From Acanthopleura granulata (Eukaryota; Mollusca; Polyplacophora; Chitonida; Chitonidae), in assembly GCA_016165875.1 (NCBI GenBank), contig JABBOT010000010.1:7905875-7969874 (forward strand): a DNA stretch of 64,000 bases, in the 5' to 3' direction. The notes under the pieces are model-generated. The model was not told where the DNA came from. It did no database searches and saw only the letters and a program-made list of their open reading frames with translations. The first letter of the stretch is position 1. Every line of letters starts with the position of its first letter. Both the position numbers and the translations under genes were made by a program. Positions 32,721-46,500 of this stretch are shown piece by piece.

Positions 32721-32811
32721 GCGATGACACGATACTGCGAAGCGGTGACACGCTGACATGAATCCAGAGGACGATGATGCGAAGCAGCGCTTCGTACCAT
32801 CGTGTCATCGC
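32721..32811. repeat. 24-bp near-perfect inverted repeat
   Basis: GCGATGACACGATACTGCGA AGCG (32,721-32,744) pairs with CGCTTCGTACCATCGTGTCA TCGC (32,788-32,811) with two mismatches and a ~43-nt loop. It lies in a longer 'CGATG'-rich, cryptically repetitive stretch (about 32,705-32,885). Confidence 0.8.
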
Positions 32812-32889
32812 GTCTCACTATCGCGCCATCGCTTGGCGCCATGGTCGGATAATGGAACGATGGTACAATGGTACGATGATGGCCTTATC

Positions 32890-34945
32890 CGCCCCATAAA
32901 AAATATAAAAAATAGTTACAAGATAACTGTACCGGTTTATACAAGAAGTCAATATGAAAGACTACAGCATAAAGTGTAAATCTAGAGCAGCTACGACAGT
33001 GTCATTGTAGGAAATGTTCACAAGTTACCGCTTGAGCTCGATCTGTTCGTGTACATGTTAATGCATTACAAGCAGCATTTCCCAACCGCACAATCTGCAA
33101 ATTAACTCACCTCTCCCATTTTACAGTCGACGTAGATCTTCCTTGTTTGTCGCGAAACATAAAAATTTGGTGACAGTTTGGGACAATAGTTTACAAGGCT
33201 GCAAAACTTTCTTGGTAGAATTTAGACAGTTGGCACAATATCATTCATAGTGGCCTTTTCCCTGAATACCATGGTAAAGTATCTAGGATAATACAAGCAC
33301 TGAAACTCAACATTTACTTCATACTATTAAGCATGAGATAAGTCTGAAATAGGATTGGCGGTAATGCTAAAGAAAAGCGGCATTGCTTTGTCGCACAGCG
33401 ATGGGACACGGCGATGTGAAGACGTTTCAAACCTACAAATCTGATAACAACATGAGAACTTCGCAAAGCCACCGTTCGAAACGACAACTCCACACTGCAA
33501 CAGCACAAACAAAATTCGTCAAAGCCACTATATACTAGAGAAGGAAAACCTGACAAAGCTACATTGCTAGTTGAGAAGGTGACAATAAGATGAACTGTAT
33601 CGTGAAGAATCTTTTCCTTGACGTCGACTGGCAGACAAACAGACAAGGAAATAAAGCAAGTTGGTATTTGTCCGAAGGCCGCCATTGTTAAAGAATTTGA
33701 ATGAAATAGGCCCGTAACTCCTTGCATAAAAATTGCTTAGCGATAAAAAATAAGTCACAGGATCATCACCCAAATACAAAGAACGTAGTGGTCCTTGGCT
33801 CATGGCCAGCAAAATTTCATCCAAATCCGCCCTTGGCTTTTTCCATGAAGTCTCTGGCAGACAGAAAGACATGTTAACATTTAACAAGGCCTTACAAAAA
33901 CATACACCGGGTCATCACCAAAACCAAAACGATTAGCCCTTGCTGCAAAGCCAACCTGCCCATAAATTGCAACATAACCGGTCTATAATTCTTTTGGGCA
34001 CAATATTGCTGACAGAGAGACAGACAAACGCACGAGGTAATTGACTCCACCAGAAAATAGGCTTGACACCAGTGATATGACCACTGTTAAAGCTAAAACT
34101 TATGTACGCGCAACGTTTGACTGTTGGCAACTTGCTCAAGGTCTTCGGCTTCTATCCGGCAATGCCCCTGTTTCATTTCGGAATAGCTAGCGTGACGTGT
34201 TGCATAAATTCTCTCAGGCTCTGGAGTACGCACAAAATGTTTGATTGTTGCTGAACTCTGTCCTCAAGCATGTGATGTACGTACGCCGTATTGATGGGAG
34301 ACAAGCGGTCATCCAAGAACGCGAAAGTGTAGTCACAAGGCGCCAACAACTGTGTAACAGGTACATTGATGGTGGAATCAAATCGAAGAATGCCTGGCCA
34401 ATCGCAAAGAACGTTCAGGGTTGATCACCAGATTAAAATCGGTCGCAACAACGTCGATGATCATTTTCCAAACTTTTGACCTGCGATTCCAAATTGTGAG
34501 AGGTCGCAGACAGGTATACTAATAGCACTAGCAGTCACATGTGGTGACATCGTCTCCCTTTATCATAACGGGTCATAGTGTCGCACGGTTGGTCGTGCAA
34601 TAGACACGAATGATCCTAAGATTGGTCGCTAATCGCCACCACTACTCGCACGACTGCCTATGACTGATACTTCCAGCGATCTTCTCCAATAATTGGCGAA
34701 CGGAGGACCACGTGCACTAGCATTCGTACTAAGTCCTGCCACCAGTCTTAACGAGCCAACGCAGTACTGGATCACTAACGCGATATGACTGATGCCATGC
34801 GAGCGACGTCGACCGTGAATACAGAAAAATACATACATGTATATCTATTATAGATAACTACCTAATATCTAAATGACCTTAAACGGTCACTGCAATGTAC
34901 AACAGACTTCGGCAAGCTCGCAATTTAGTTCGGTCATGAAGTGCC
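32890..34945. other. Non-coding stretch
   Basis: Several minus-strand open frames (longest 33,314-33,727, 137 codons) overlap each other in different phases and show no domain. Nothing supported. Confidence 0.5.
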
Positions 34946-34949
34946 TGGT

Positions 34950-35170
34950 TGTTACAAAGCACGTAATTTTTTTTTATTATACCACCCGTTTTAAAATTAT
35001 CAATAACATCACACGGAATTTTTTTATTACATAACTTGGTGTCTTTTTCATTACATTATACGGTAATTTTTATTACGTTCCGCGGTAATATTACATTACA
35101 GGGAAATTTTTATTACATCACATGGTAGGTGTTATATTACTCGTTAATTATTACATAACACGTTGGATCA
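34950..35170. repeat. AT-rich ~24-bp degenerate tandem repeat
   Basis: The word GGTAATTTTTATTACAT or a variant recurs about eight times at roughly 20-26-bp spacing. Units have drifted strongly. Confidence 0.7.
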
Positions 35171-35518
35171 CCCCCTAACTGGATTGATATATATCTAGAA
35201 CATATCACTTGTGTTACGCACTTCGAGTGACTGGATGTTCAGGTCAGCGCAATATAGCCATTTTTATGATAGATGTAATACACAGCCATCTTGATATCTC
35301 AAAGTCACTTTTCCGTTTCAACCAAGCGTGCTGTAAACCAGTTCGTCTTAGGTCTGGTTGGACTATGTGTTTTCACGCCATGTGTATTTCATCTCGCTAC
35401 ATGAATGGCTAGCCATTGCAAACCAGAAATTTCCGTTCACCGTTTCTTTTGTTGTTTTTATATTTTCATTTTTTCGTATATATATGTGTGTGTGTGCATG
35501 TAGATGTCTGCTAACGGT

Positions 35519-35873
35519 CCAGTGGCCTCGGTGGCTGCTATGCTTATCGTGGTAGTGAAGTACAATGACCCAAAAGCCTTTCTCCAATGCGTCCGCTTTC
35601 GGACGGGGAGATCCGGGTTCAAAACTGGGTCGGGTCATACCAAAGACTTTAAAAAATGGTAAAAAATCCTGCTTCCTCGCTAGGCCCTCAGCAATAAGAG
35701 GAAAGAGGGTGGACTGGTTGGCCCGGTGCCAGTATAATATGACTGGATGAGGGGGCTTGTTGGGTGTCTTCGGCAAATCTTCTCGGTGAGGCTGCACCAA
35801 GGAGACACCGCCTTCGTATAAGTGAAATATTCTTGAGTAGGGCGTTAAACAATAAACATTCATTCATTCACTC
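35519..35873 (+). repeat. tRNA-derived SINE, plus strand
   Basis: The head begins GTGGCCTCGGTGGCTGCTAT and has a B-box-like GGGTTCAAAACTGGG (about 35,617-35,631). The body includes GTGCCAGTATAATATGACTG. The tail is GTATAAGTGAAATATTCTTG, then GGCGTTAAACAATAAACATT and ATTC repeats. This is the best-preserved SINE in the window. Confidence 0.75.
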
Positions 35874-36010
35874 TCCAGTGCGATCACTGTGAGTTCAAGT
35901 CCAGCTCATGCTGGCTTCCTCTCTGGTCGTACGTGGGATGGTCGACCAGCAACATGCGGATGGTTCTTTTCTTTCCCCATGACTCTGCCCAGGTACACCC
36001 CTCAAAACTT
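35874..36010 (+). repeat. 5' part of a second SINE family
   Basis: It shares CACTGTGAGTTCAAGTCCAG, then CTCATGCTGGCTTCCTCTCT and a CAGCAACnTGC block with the SINE at 49.9 kb. It follows directly on the tail of the preceding SINE and lacks its own tail. Confidence 0.65.
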
Positions 36011-36014
36011 TATG

Positions 36015-38120
36015 CTTTTGGTTCCGGGTTCTAAAATTTAGCCCACATCGTAGTTAAAAAGAGCGTCAACTACTCTGTTCCTTTACAGTGAGTCCCTAAA
36101 GGTAAACTAGAGATATTCGGCAAGTTAATGATGATCTTTTCCAGGTTCTACTGTTCCATTGCCACTAAGGCCTCATGGACGGTGAGAGCGGGAGAAGATG
36201 ACAAGTTTAGGTATGGCATGGCAGTTAAACATAACAGACATTCTAAACCCTCTTTGGTGTTATAAGAAATTAATACACTTGTGGTGAAAAGATAGAGCTT
36301 TTGATGCGAGACACGTCGCGGAGTTGCTTGTATCAAATTGTCGGCTTTCTCAGGTATGTGGCTTTATCGATCGAGCTTTGTCCATATAGGTATAAAAACA
36401 CTTATTCGATTTTGTATCCAAGATTCAGGCGCGCAGAAAACGGTGGGGACGGGTAGGGGTTGGCTGTATCTCTGAAGTGTGTTGATTTACTGCCCGGTAA
36501 TTTTGCAGGTAGAAACTATGACAAATAATGGTTTTGAAAAGAGACCATTACATGTGGCTACAATTAAACAGAGATAAATATCATCCAATGAGCAAGTGCC
36601 CCCCCCCCAACACCCTGTTTCTGTGGCGACAGGACGGTAGTTCCTGCATTACTGCTGATTTATTTTGAGAAAATGGTGGTCAGCCCCTCATGATATTTGG
36701 ATATGTTGTAGGTCAGGCATCTAGTTACTTGACAGTATATCATTTGGACCGACGAAAGTTAGGTAATACAGTTTTAGGAGGGTGTTCTTTGTGAAATTAG
36801 TACATAAATTGTAGGCTATTTTTTAGTGTTTTTATAGGCTTATCTATATCCATTGTACAGTGTAGCCTATAGGCCCTTTGTGGAAATCTAAGATATAAGC
36901 ACGCTACAAAATCTGTGAACAAAACTAGCTGATTTCAATTTAGGCCTATCTGTAATCTGCTGGAATTCTTTATATGGTCCACATATAGGTGATTCATTGG
37001 ATTCCATTCAATGATGTGAATTAGAGTTTTGTACTTACATGGACTGTGATTTTCACATTTGGAGGAAATTCTTAAGATGATGACTACATTTTGACTTTTA
37101 TACTGTAATGTCTAGCCACCACCTTCCTCCAAAAGAAAAAAATGTACAAGTTGTGTAGGCCCACATGTAGACATATCCAAATATTTGGGATTAAATGACT
37201 GGGGGTGATGTCAATGACACCTGAATGTGTTTTCCCAAAAATCCCATCGATGCTAGTTTCAAACCTTTGGATGCATTTTGTTGAGTAACCTGTATATATT
37301 TCCATGGAACTTTGTTTCTTTTTTTTTCGTTTTGTGTCACTGCCTCGCGTTTTTGGATTGATCACCATGTCCGCCGACATTGTTTTTGAGATATGACAAT
37401 TTAGAGTGACGTAACCTGGCATCAAACCCCAAAACTTCTGACGTAATTTTGTAGGGCTTGTCAAGCTGTGCTTGTGTTCCAAGTATGAGATCTCTGCGCC
37501 TATCTCTGCGCCTATCTCTTAATGCGCATTTTCAGTCTAAATGTCCAGCACTCAGCCGTTCGGTTAACAATTCAGTGTGACATAACCTGACATCAGACGC
37601 GAAAACTTTTGACATCATTTTGTATGGCTTGCCAAGTTGTGCTTGTGTAGGCTACCAAGTATGAGATCTCTGGGCCTATTTGTTAAGGCGTTATTTGTAT
37701 ATTTGTGTATTGTATATTTGACCGGAAAATATGAACTGGCCCCTCGTGAACTGTGAACTGCTAACTGTGAACTACAAGCCAACTTCACATATGTATATAG
37801 GTTTACCTATAAAGATTTTGAATTGCTTCCTAAGTCTATGATTGTGCTTCTTTTCTGAAGAGCCTTCGTTACCAGGCTGTCACGTTGACGGCGGTTGCTC
37901 GCGACGATGTGGTTGGGTGAGGCTACACAGGCTTGGGTTCATTTCAGGTCAAACAGAACTATATTTGCGCGCAGTAATATATTAAAAGGTAGCGACTTTC
38001 CTGTGAAAAACAAACACTTTATTTGGGATATTTTCATTTCCTAATCTTTCTGACAGTAAAATTATTGCAAACTATTAACTACATAGATATAAAACCATAG
38101 TGAAATGTGAATACCGCCCT
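36015..38120. repeat. Non-coding; holds a diverged 176-bp direct duplication
   Basis: The segment around 37,405-37,530 (GTGACGTAACCTGGCATCA ... AAGTATGAGATCTCTG) repeats at 37,575-37,700 with moderate divergence; matching words are 176 bp apart. A 132-codon minus frame (37,084-37,482) spans part of it and is not convincing. Nothing else is seen. Confidence 0.6.
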
Positions 38121-38128
38121 TCTTGCAG

Positions 38129-38192
38129 ACCTACTTTGCCGCGGAACGCTATATCGGATTAGGACGAATCACAAAATGGTGGATCTGTCAAG
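38129..38192 (+). promoter_or_regulatory. BTBD9: Candidate 5' UTR exon of BTBD9
   Basis: A GC-richer stretch ends in an excellent donor (CAAG|GTAAGTG, GT at 38,193). It could be spliced to the acceptor TTGCAG|C at 40,525/40,526. The upstream border may be a CAG acceptor at 38,128 or a transcription start nearby. An ATG at 38,176 would open a 13-codon upstream reading frame that ends within the next exon, before the BTBD9 start. The next exon's acceptor is well supported; linkage is inference. Confidence 0.45.
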
Positions 38193-40525
38193 GTAAGTGT
38201 TTTGACATTTCATGCTTCGCTAATTCATTTTTAAACTTGGATGATGGTGTTATGTTGTAGGTGGTAATTGTGTGAGTGTTTTTTTAAAGGAATGATCCGT
38301 CACCCTTCTTTCACGGTAATGTCTGCCAAAGCGCACGGTAAACCTCATGTACCGAGTTACCAATAATGCCGAATAACCCAATCTGAAACCGGCGACTGTA
38401 TTCTTTAAAATAACCCATGCCGTGGGATGTCTAGCTTACTATCCACCAGAAAAGGCGAGTCACATTTACTATGGCTCTACATTCACACTCCCAGCAGTGC
38501 CTATAAGAGACGAGGAAACGTTCTTTTCTTTAATTTTTTGTCAAGTATGCCATTTCAGTTTTTTGATGTTTTTTTCTTTTCCTGTTAATAGTGAGAGATA
38601 AGCAACATGTATTTGTACACAGGTTAGATATATTCAGACACATAGGGCTATACTGATGTCGAGCTATACGAACGGAAGACATGGACACAAATGTTTTTGT
38701 ACACAAGAGTGGACTGGAGAGCACCAGTAATAGTTTTAGAAACGTCCAAACCAATAGGACGTTAGACTGCAGCTGTATTTAACACAGTTCTGGGGCTACC
38801 TGGTCAGAGGCGAGATTGTACAGAAAGGTGCTCAATTAAATTCAAGCTCCAAGTGTTCCTACGCATATTCTTAGTTAAACCTAGCCAAGTAATCACATGG
38901 TGTTTCCACTCCGCTACAACGCCATGGAAAGGTCCCGTTAAACCCTAAGGTTGGACACTTTGCATCCGCTACAATTTCCAACCCCTAATGCCCACTGTTA
39001 AGTCATAATAAAACGTGAGCAAATTCTATCTGTTTTGGTTCTCGGTGTTTGATGAAGCTGAACATCCTGATCTGGGGCTCATTAAATTTTATCCTGAGAA
39101 CTTATGCTCAGCTGTTTAACACCAACCTTTACTGCCAGTGGTGCAAACAAATGGTAAATACTTCAGGTGTTTATTAAGGGAGATTAAATGTCACCATCGC
39201 CTAGATATTGCTCCAAAGAATGAACAACTTTCTATAACAGAGTGTAAATCCTATTATACATTTTACGAAGGTCGAGATGGTGAAGGGGCAAGTATTGTTC
39301 CCATAATACTTTGCGTCATCAAACAAAGCACCTTCGTCAGTTATCAAGGTCAAGGTGAAGTTAGCTAGAGTTTATTATGACTTAACAGTGGACGCTATGT
39401 CAGGTGGCTGAGTTTGTGTTATTAGTGGTCAATGGAACCTTCCCATGGTGTTATAGTGTATTGGAAATGCCATGTGATTACTTGGCTAAGGTAAACCTAG
39501 CCTGATAAATTATGGGGTATTTTCCGATCCGTATTTAGATGTTGCCTAGCCTTTAAAATCTGTATGTTTTTCAGTCGGCATTTACCCGTGAGTTTTCAAA
39601 TGGACCTCTGTTAGACGTTGTATCCGTAGCATACAACATGTAATGCATTAGGCTGTTAAATCCAGATATTGTTTGGTGAGGTCATAAGTCTACTATATTA
39701 AAATGAAACCAGAAAGTGACATCAATGAGATGAGTGGGCGATTTCTTCCTTGATCATGTTTGATCTCATTTTGACATGTAACTCCTTATCTCTCCTTCTC
39801 AGTCGAATTCTACCCAATCTCCTACGTAATAAAACAATTGCAGTGTGCCCTGGCTCATGAAATATTTGCAAATCACTGTCAGCATTATTTTGCTCACTAC
39901 GCCAGAGGGACTCCTCAAAGCAGAGTGGCCGAAGACATAATACACATACGGTGGAGGTGAAGCTATTGTAGCTGAGACAACCTTAATGCAACTTTGAGAT
40001 GAACAAGTATTGTAGTTTAAGGATTTCATTCAACGATTACTGGGGCAATCATTAGTTGATTTATTCTAGTAAGGGAGTGGAGTTAAATATCGTTAATTAC
40101 CAGCATTATCTGCTTGTAGCCGTGAAGATGTCGCCAGCCTATCAAGATAATCTAAGCTAAAAATGGTCAAACACTGATGTTGCTGTTCTTGTTCTTTGTG
40201 TGTAGGAGTGTTCAGCAGCTATTCATGCATATTTTCTAAATACAGATAGGTATTTCCTGTGGGATCAGGTTAACAACTGTATGCCATACTGTATATAATG
40301 AAGAAACACTCAAACTGTACATATTATCAGCTTATGATGTCAGGTAAAACTTCGATTGTAAGCTGGGTATGACTAGATTGAAGAGAGGAAAGACGACTGG
40401 AAGATATGTGGGTATGAGTTTTCCGGTAGTCTTTCCAATCGGCTTTTAAACTAGCTTTGATGATTCGAACTGAAATATGTCAAAATTAATAACAGCTTTT
40501 ATTCCATTTTCTGTTTATGTTGCAG
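38193..40525 (+). other. Presumed first intron of BTBD9
   Basis: No coding exon or recognisable repeat seen. It lies between the candidate 5' exon and the exon carrying the start codon. Confidence 0.45.
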
Positions 40526-40564
40526 CTTCCGTTGTGCTTCGTCTGTTTAGAAGAGTAAGCCAGG

Positions 40565-43500
40565 ATGTGTGACCGGCATCACCTGCTGTCTCCTGTCCCC
40601 TCGGGGGCGGTGGAGCACATGAACTTCCTCTCTGACCATATGGCCGGGCTCTTCCTTTCAGCAGACTATGCTGACATTACCTTCCTCGTTGAAAGTGTCA
40701 AATTCTCAGCCCATAAGGTCATACTGGCTGCCAGATCAGAGTACTTCAGGTAAGGAAGAATGCTGAAGTAGTTTTTGTGGTTTCATTTGCGCCCAGTTTC
40801 ACCTTTTGTAAACAGTAACCTTGAGACATGGGACCTTCCTTGTAATAAATGTATGTAATAAATTCATTTGATGTATCTTTGATAGTGATTTCAACTTGAC
40901 CCAGCTTCAAAATTAAGGATTTAGAACAGTGTTGAGTGAGAAATTTGGTTTATGATCAAACTTGAGATAGAATAAAACAACATGTATACATGTAGGTGCT
41001 GTGTGAAGCGTTCTGTAGAACAGCTTGGTAGCAATCGGTTGAAGGGTCTTAAATGTCATTTATGGTAGAACAAACTCCTTCAATCCACTTACATCCAAGG
41101 TTTTTGTTTGTTTGTTTGTTTATTTATGTACATGTATTTGATTGTTGATATAGAGTCATTATCAAGAATTTTTATAGTAACAAGTATATGCATATGATAA
41201 TGGTATGGCTTTTGGATGGTAGAAACTGGATTTTCCGGTCTAAACCACCTGTCAAGCTGTGTAATGCCGATCCATTTTCGCATCTGACATACTGTACAGA
41301 TATGTACACCATAATCATGAAAGACAGGTGTACTTATAACAAACATTCACCTGTGCAGACAGCAACACTGTGCACTGCCTTTTGCCCCTAAGCTGCACAA
41401 ACAGTGAGAATAGACTGGTGTACAAATTCCTTGTGTAACGATTTTTTTTTGTGTGTGGTTTGTGTTGTCTTTTTTTTTTTTTTTTTTTTTATCCTCTTTT
41501 CTATAAAATAGCAGGTACACCTACATCAACGTTTGACTTTTACATCTTCTTTATTGTCTTTTTTTGTGGTATAGTCATTGGTTTTTTCCTGTGTTTTCAG
41601 AGCAATGTTGTTTGGCGGTCTCCGGGAATCTTTACCAGAGACCAGGGAAGTCCCCCTGCCTAACACGTCCGCAGCTGCTTTCAGGGCTGTCCTGCGCTAC
41701 ATTTACACTGGCAAGATGAGCCTGACAGAGCTCAAGGTACTCTATCAGGGCTAGTTCACATGTTAGTAGCAGCCACTACCAGAAAAAATCTGTAATTTTG
41801 AACAAAAATGCAATGTACATGTAGTAAATTATTATCAGATAGTGATATTCAGCTGTCACACTATACTTGTTTTGAAGCCTAATCCACATTGGGGAGCAAG
41901 TGGGTTCCATGCTAGTTAGATGCAGTACACATAATTGCACTATGTATTTTCAGGAGGAGATTTTACTGGATGTCCTAGGCCTGGCTCACCAGTACGGGTT
42001 TTTGGAGCTGGAATCTGCCATATCTGATTTCCTCAAAGCCATTCTGAACATCCGCAATGTATGTCTGATCTATGACCTGGCTAACATGTACAACCTCAAG
42101 TCTCTGTGTCAGACATGTGTGGAGTACATAGATCGTAATGCGGAGGAGGTGCTCACTGGAGAAGCGTTCCTTTCTTTGTCACAGGTTTGCAACATTTCTC
42201 TTTCATAACACCTAACTATCACAGATTTGCATTGTTTCTCTCTTGCTACATTTACAATTACAGGCATGTAACCTTTCTCTGTAATAAAGCTCACTGTCAC
42301 CAAAGTTAAGGGCTGAACTGAAGCCACAGCAGTTGACGGGCTATAACAGAAAACCTCTGGTATTAGGAGATTGTCCACAGTACTGAATACTTAATGTGTT
42401 CAGACTAGCACAGCTGTTTCCAGACTGATGTCATTTTTAAGTATTGTTGAGATAAGTGAACAGGATTGTTTATTGTACATATAATTGCTTTGATGTTATC
42501 GTCGAAAAAACTCCCTTATCAGTTAATATAATAAATAATAATATAATATGAATCACATTTGATGTCGTAAATCACTTAGAAGTCCACTGTTCTAAAATTC
42601 TGTTTGGACCAAGTTTCTTGGCATGTGAGATTATGAGAGCTCAAGGGCAATCAATTCCCAGCCATGTTTTAATCCAGCAACATTTTTGTTTTCCAGTCCT
42701 CAATCCGAGAGCTAATTGCCCGGGATTCTTTCTGTGCCCCGGAGATCGACATTTTCAGGGCTGTGTGTGATTGGTCAGAACACAATGTTGGGCAGGACCC
42801 GACGCCTATCTTAGAGGTCGTGCGCTTACCGTTAATGACGATGCGTCAGTTACTGAACACGGTGAGGCCAACAGGCTTGGTCTCAGCTGACTCTATCCTA
42901 GATGCAATCAAGGTCCGTGAAGAGTCTCGGGACATGGAGCTCAAGTACCGAGGATTCCTCTGTGAGTCATGCAGAGATTTCTGTACTTTTATCACTTTTA
43001 TGATTTATTATTTTAACTTCGGTTTTGGTTGTGAAACATGATAATAGTTGTATGTTATTGCATATATACCAGCACTCTAGAATGATCCACCTATTTGACA
43101 GCTGTCCCTTGTATAGGTGAACATCTGATAGGAAAAAAGCTTGAATAAGTGATAGCACGTCTTTTATTGTCCATTTGTTCAAAGACAGATTGGTCTAATT
43201 ATTGACAAGAATGGTCAGCTGGTTTTGTTGGCTGTCTAATCTTATCACTTGCCAAGCCCCACCACCCCTCTGCTCTCCAACAGTGCCAGGAACCACCAGG
43301 AGTAACAGGATTCAATTGATATGAAATCCAGCCAATGTAACAGTGAACTTCACTAGCTCCCTGTGCTTATGTATGCTTCAGTACCAGCAGAATGGGTGAT
43401 TTTTGTTGATTGTTTTGTTTTCCAGTGCCTGAGGAGGATGTGGCCACAACACGTTATGGAGCTCAAGTGGTTCATGGGGAGATGAAGGCAGGCCTGCTGG

Positions 43501-46500
43501 ACGGAGACTGTCAGAACTATGACCTGGATCGCGGCTTTACGCGCCACCCGATTGATGACAACAAGGGGCAGGGCATCGTGGTTCAGCTCAGACAACCCTA
43601 CATACTCAACTCTGTACGCCTGCTTCTCTGGGACAGGGACATGCGGTAAGCGACACCAGCTCATCTCTTGGAATACACAGTTAGCCGTATAAAGATGTAA
43701 AACAATACCCAGAGACTCTTCCTGCTCACGTTTGCATGTGAGCTGTTGGGCTGTATCTCGGAATGTGAACAGTAGACTTCATATGTCAGTTTCATCTAAA
43801 TTAGGGCATTAAAATGATGATTCCAAGAGAAAAGCCAAATTTTTCAAATTCTGTGAAAAAAATACCATTGTTTCAGAAAATCTACAACATTTAACCCCAG
43901 TTTAGAGTAAAGCTACATTGTCCTCAAAACACACATATTATGGTTCTGTTGATATAGTGCTTATGTGCTGGAAACATATTCCAGAAATCACATTAAATGT
44001 GAAACAGATTTGCTGAAATTACACCCAGAGAGCATGAAATAAGACTGTATTTTGTTGCTTTCAAGTCAGCGACAGGTGACATCAGGTGTTCTGATGTGTT
44101 GTAATGGAAAGCAACTAAGTAACCCAAAACTTTTTGGGGTTAAATCATAGCTAATATTTCTAAAAGCAATCCAGATTATCTTGGTCATTACCATTTAACC
44201 CTAAAGGTTGGATTAGGTTGAGAAGAACACCTGGCCTGGTGGTGTTGACCACAACTCCCCGGCAGCACAAAGTTCATCATTCTTCCATCATTATCACTTG
44301 GAATACTGGCCGTTCAGGTATTTTTCTTTGAAGCATAATTAATTGATGCTTTTTTTTTTTCGCTTGAATTCCAAGATGCTGTTATAAAAATGAAACCAAA
44401 TAAGGTATCTGAGTGCCCTTGTTTTGTATTATGTTTGTTTCAGTTCATACTCGTATTACGTGGAGGTGTCCATGGATGACAAGGACTACTACCGTGTAGT
44501 GGATCACTCCCGTTACCTGTGCCGATCCTGGCAGACTCTTCACTTCCCAGACAGGGTGGCCAGGTAAGTCCTGCACTGCTATTTCTTTACGGTTTTTCTT
44601 TTGTTGGAAGTTAAGTTTTGACAGCTGGGTTAGTGTATGTTAGGAGTATACAATAAGTACAAAGTCGTCAGACTGCTCTCAAAACAATCCGAGTCAGCTG
44701 CTATCAAGAACAGTGGGAATGTTTTATATGGTGTCTACTTCTTCCTCTCCACTTTTATACTTACACACAGCGACCTTGGTATATGTGGGCAGTCCAGTCA
44801 TGTAATACTGCACATTGTCCAAGTAGGTTTTTAACAAAAAAGTGTGTGTTAGTTAGTGATAAAGCTGAAATCTTTCTCAACACTTTTGACAGCAAAATGC
44901 ATGGTGCATTGGATAAGTAAAACAGTTGATAAGCATCAACAGATAGCAGAGACAACATTACTGACTGCAGCACATCACATGTTTAAATCAAATTTTACAA
45001 AGCTGAAACCTGATATTGTTTTCCATGATTCTGTACCTTTGCTGTTATCTGTGGTATTCTGCAGATATGTGCGGGTGGTAGGAACTCACAACACTGTTAA
45101 CCGCGTGTTCCACCTGGTGGCCATGGAGTGTTATTACACACACAAACCCTTCCAACTGGACAGGGGTCTCATAGGTATGTGGTAAGAAAACTTCCCAAAT
45201 TCTAGTCTTTATCCTAATTATAGTTACTAGTTTCTTACTTCATGAACATTTTGAGAGCTTCTGAACCAAGAAAGGAAATACTGGAAAAAGAGGATATATC
45301 AATATTTTTGACACAGCCATCTGACCTCTGTTTTTAAAGTGAATGACAGTGCAGGCTCTAAGTTAAGTTTGCTAAAAAGGTTGCAAAATATTATGTTTAT
45401 TTCTTGATGGAGGAGTCCAGTCACGCAGAAAGTGATTCAGATGAGAGGCTAGAGAATAGGACAAACAGGTTAATGTTCATGCGTGAGCATTTTAATGGTA
45501 GTAAACCTTGAGATCGTAAAGCATTGCAAGGACATAAAATAATTATCAAGATTTGACTCTAGTGAGGAAAGCATCAGTTTGATTTGAAATTTCAGTTCCG
45601 TCAGAGAATGTGGCGACGATTCAGCGAAGCGCTCACGTGATAGAGGGTGTGAGCAGGAGTCGGAATGCTCTTATTGATGGCAAGCTGAAGCAGTATGACT
45701 GGGACTCGGGCTACACGTGTCATCAGCTGGGCAGTGGGGCCATTGTCATTCAGCTCGCCCAGCCCTACATCATTGGCTCCATGAGGTAGACATCACCACT
45801 GCTAGGCTTTCCTTTGTCATACTGAGCCCAACTACCAATGTGTCTGTAGTTTTTAAAATGGTCTTAGAGGATATTTTTGTCATATCTGAAATCCGAATGT
45901 TTTGTGTTTGGATAAGTTATGGGAATACGCTGAACTTCCCCATCTTGTCATTTTGAATTGAATGTACTGCTTTCTGTGTGATCTTTTTAAGTCCTGGCCT
46001 GATGTGTTAGTGCTGTTCTCATGAATCAATATTCATAAATATAGGAATCACATACTCAATCAGATTCTTGAATTGCCTTACTTGACCACTGAATGTTAGT
46101 CAGCATGAGCTAAAGGCAGATTTTCCACATTGAGCAGATTAATATGACTCTGATATTATTGAAATGGAAATGCTCGTAGATAAGTAGTGAGTACAGTGTA
46201 GGATATGAGTCTGTTGAACATGCGAACTGTTGTTCGGCAGGCTGTTGCTGTGGGATTGTGATGACAGACGCTACAGCTATTACATTGAAGTGTCCAAAGA
46301 CCAGAGTAGCTGGGAAATAGTGGCAGACAGAAGGGACGAAGGCTGCAAGTAAGTGCCGACTAGAAGCACAATTCAAGACTGCCATCTCTTGGCCAATAGG
46401 CAAAATTTGCATTAAAGGATACCAGCTACCTAAGACTGGCAGAAAACAATGAAACAATTGAAAACAATGTTCATGCAAACGTAAGAACAGCCCAACTCGA

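Noticed and set aside
33314..33887. Overlapping minus frames of 106 and 137 codons
   Set aside because: Three different phases are open over the same DNA, and none shows conserved-looking sequence.
37084..37482. 132-codon open frame, minus strand
   Set aside because: It runs through a duplicated repeat segment and Lys-rich low-complexity sequence; no family resemblance.
43353..43664. 103-codon minus frame over a BTBD9 exon
   Set aside because: Antisense shadow of the real discoidin-domain exon on the plus strand.
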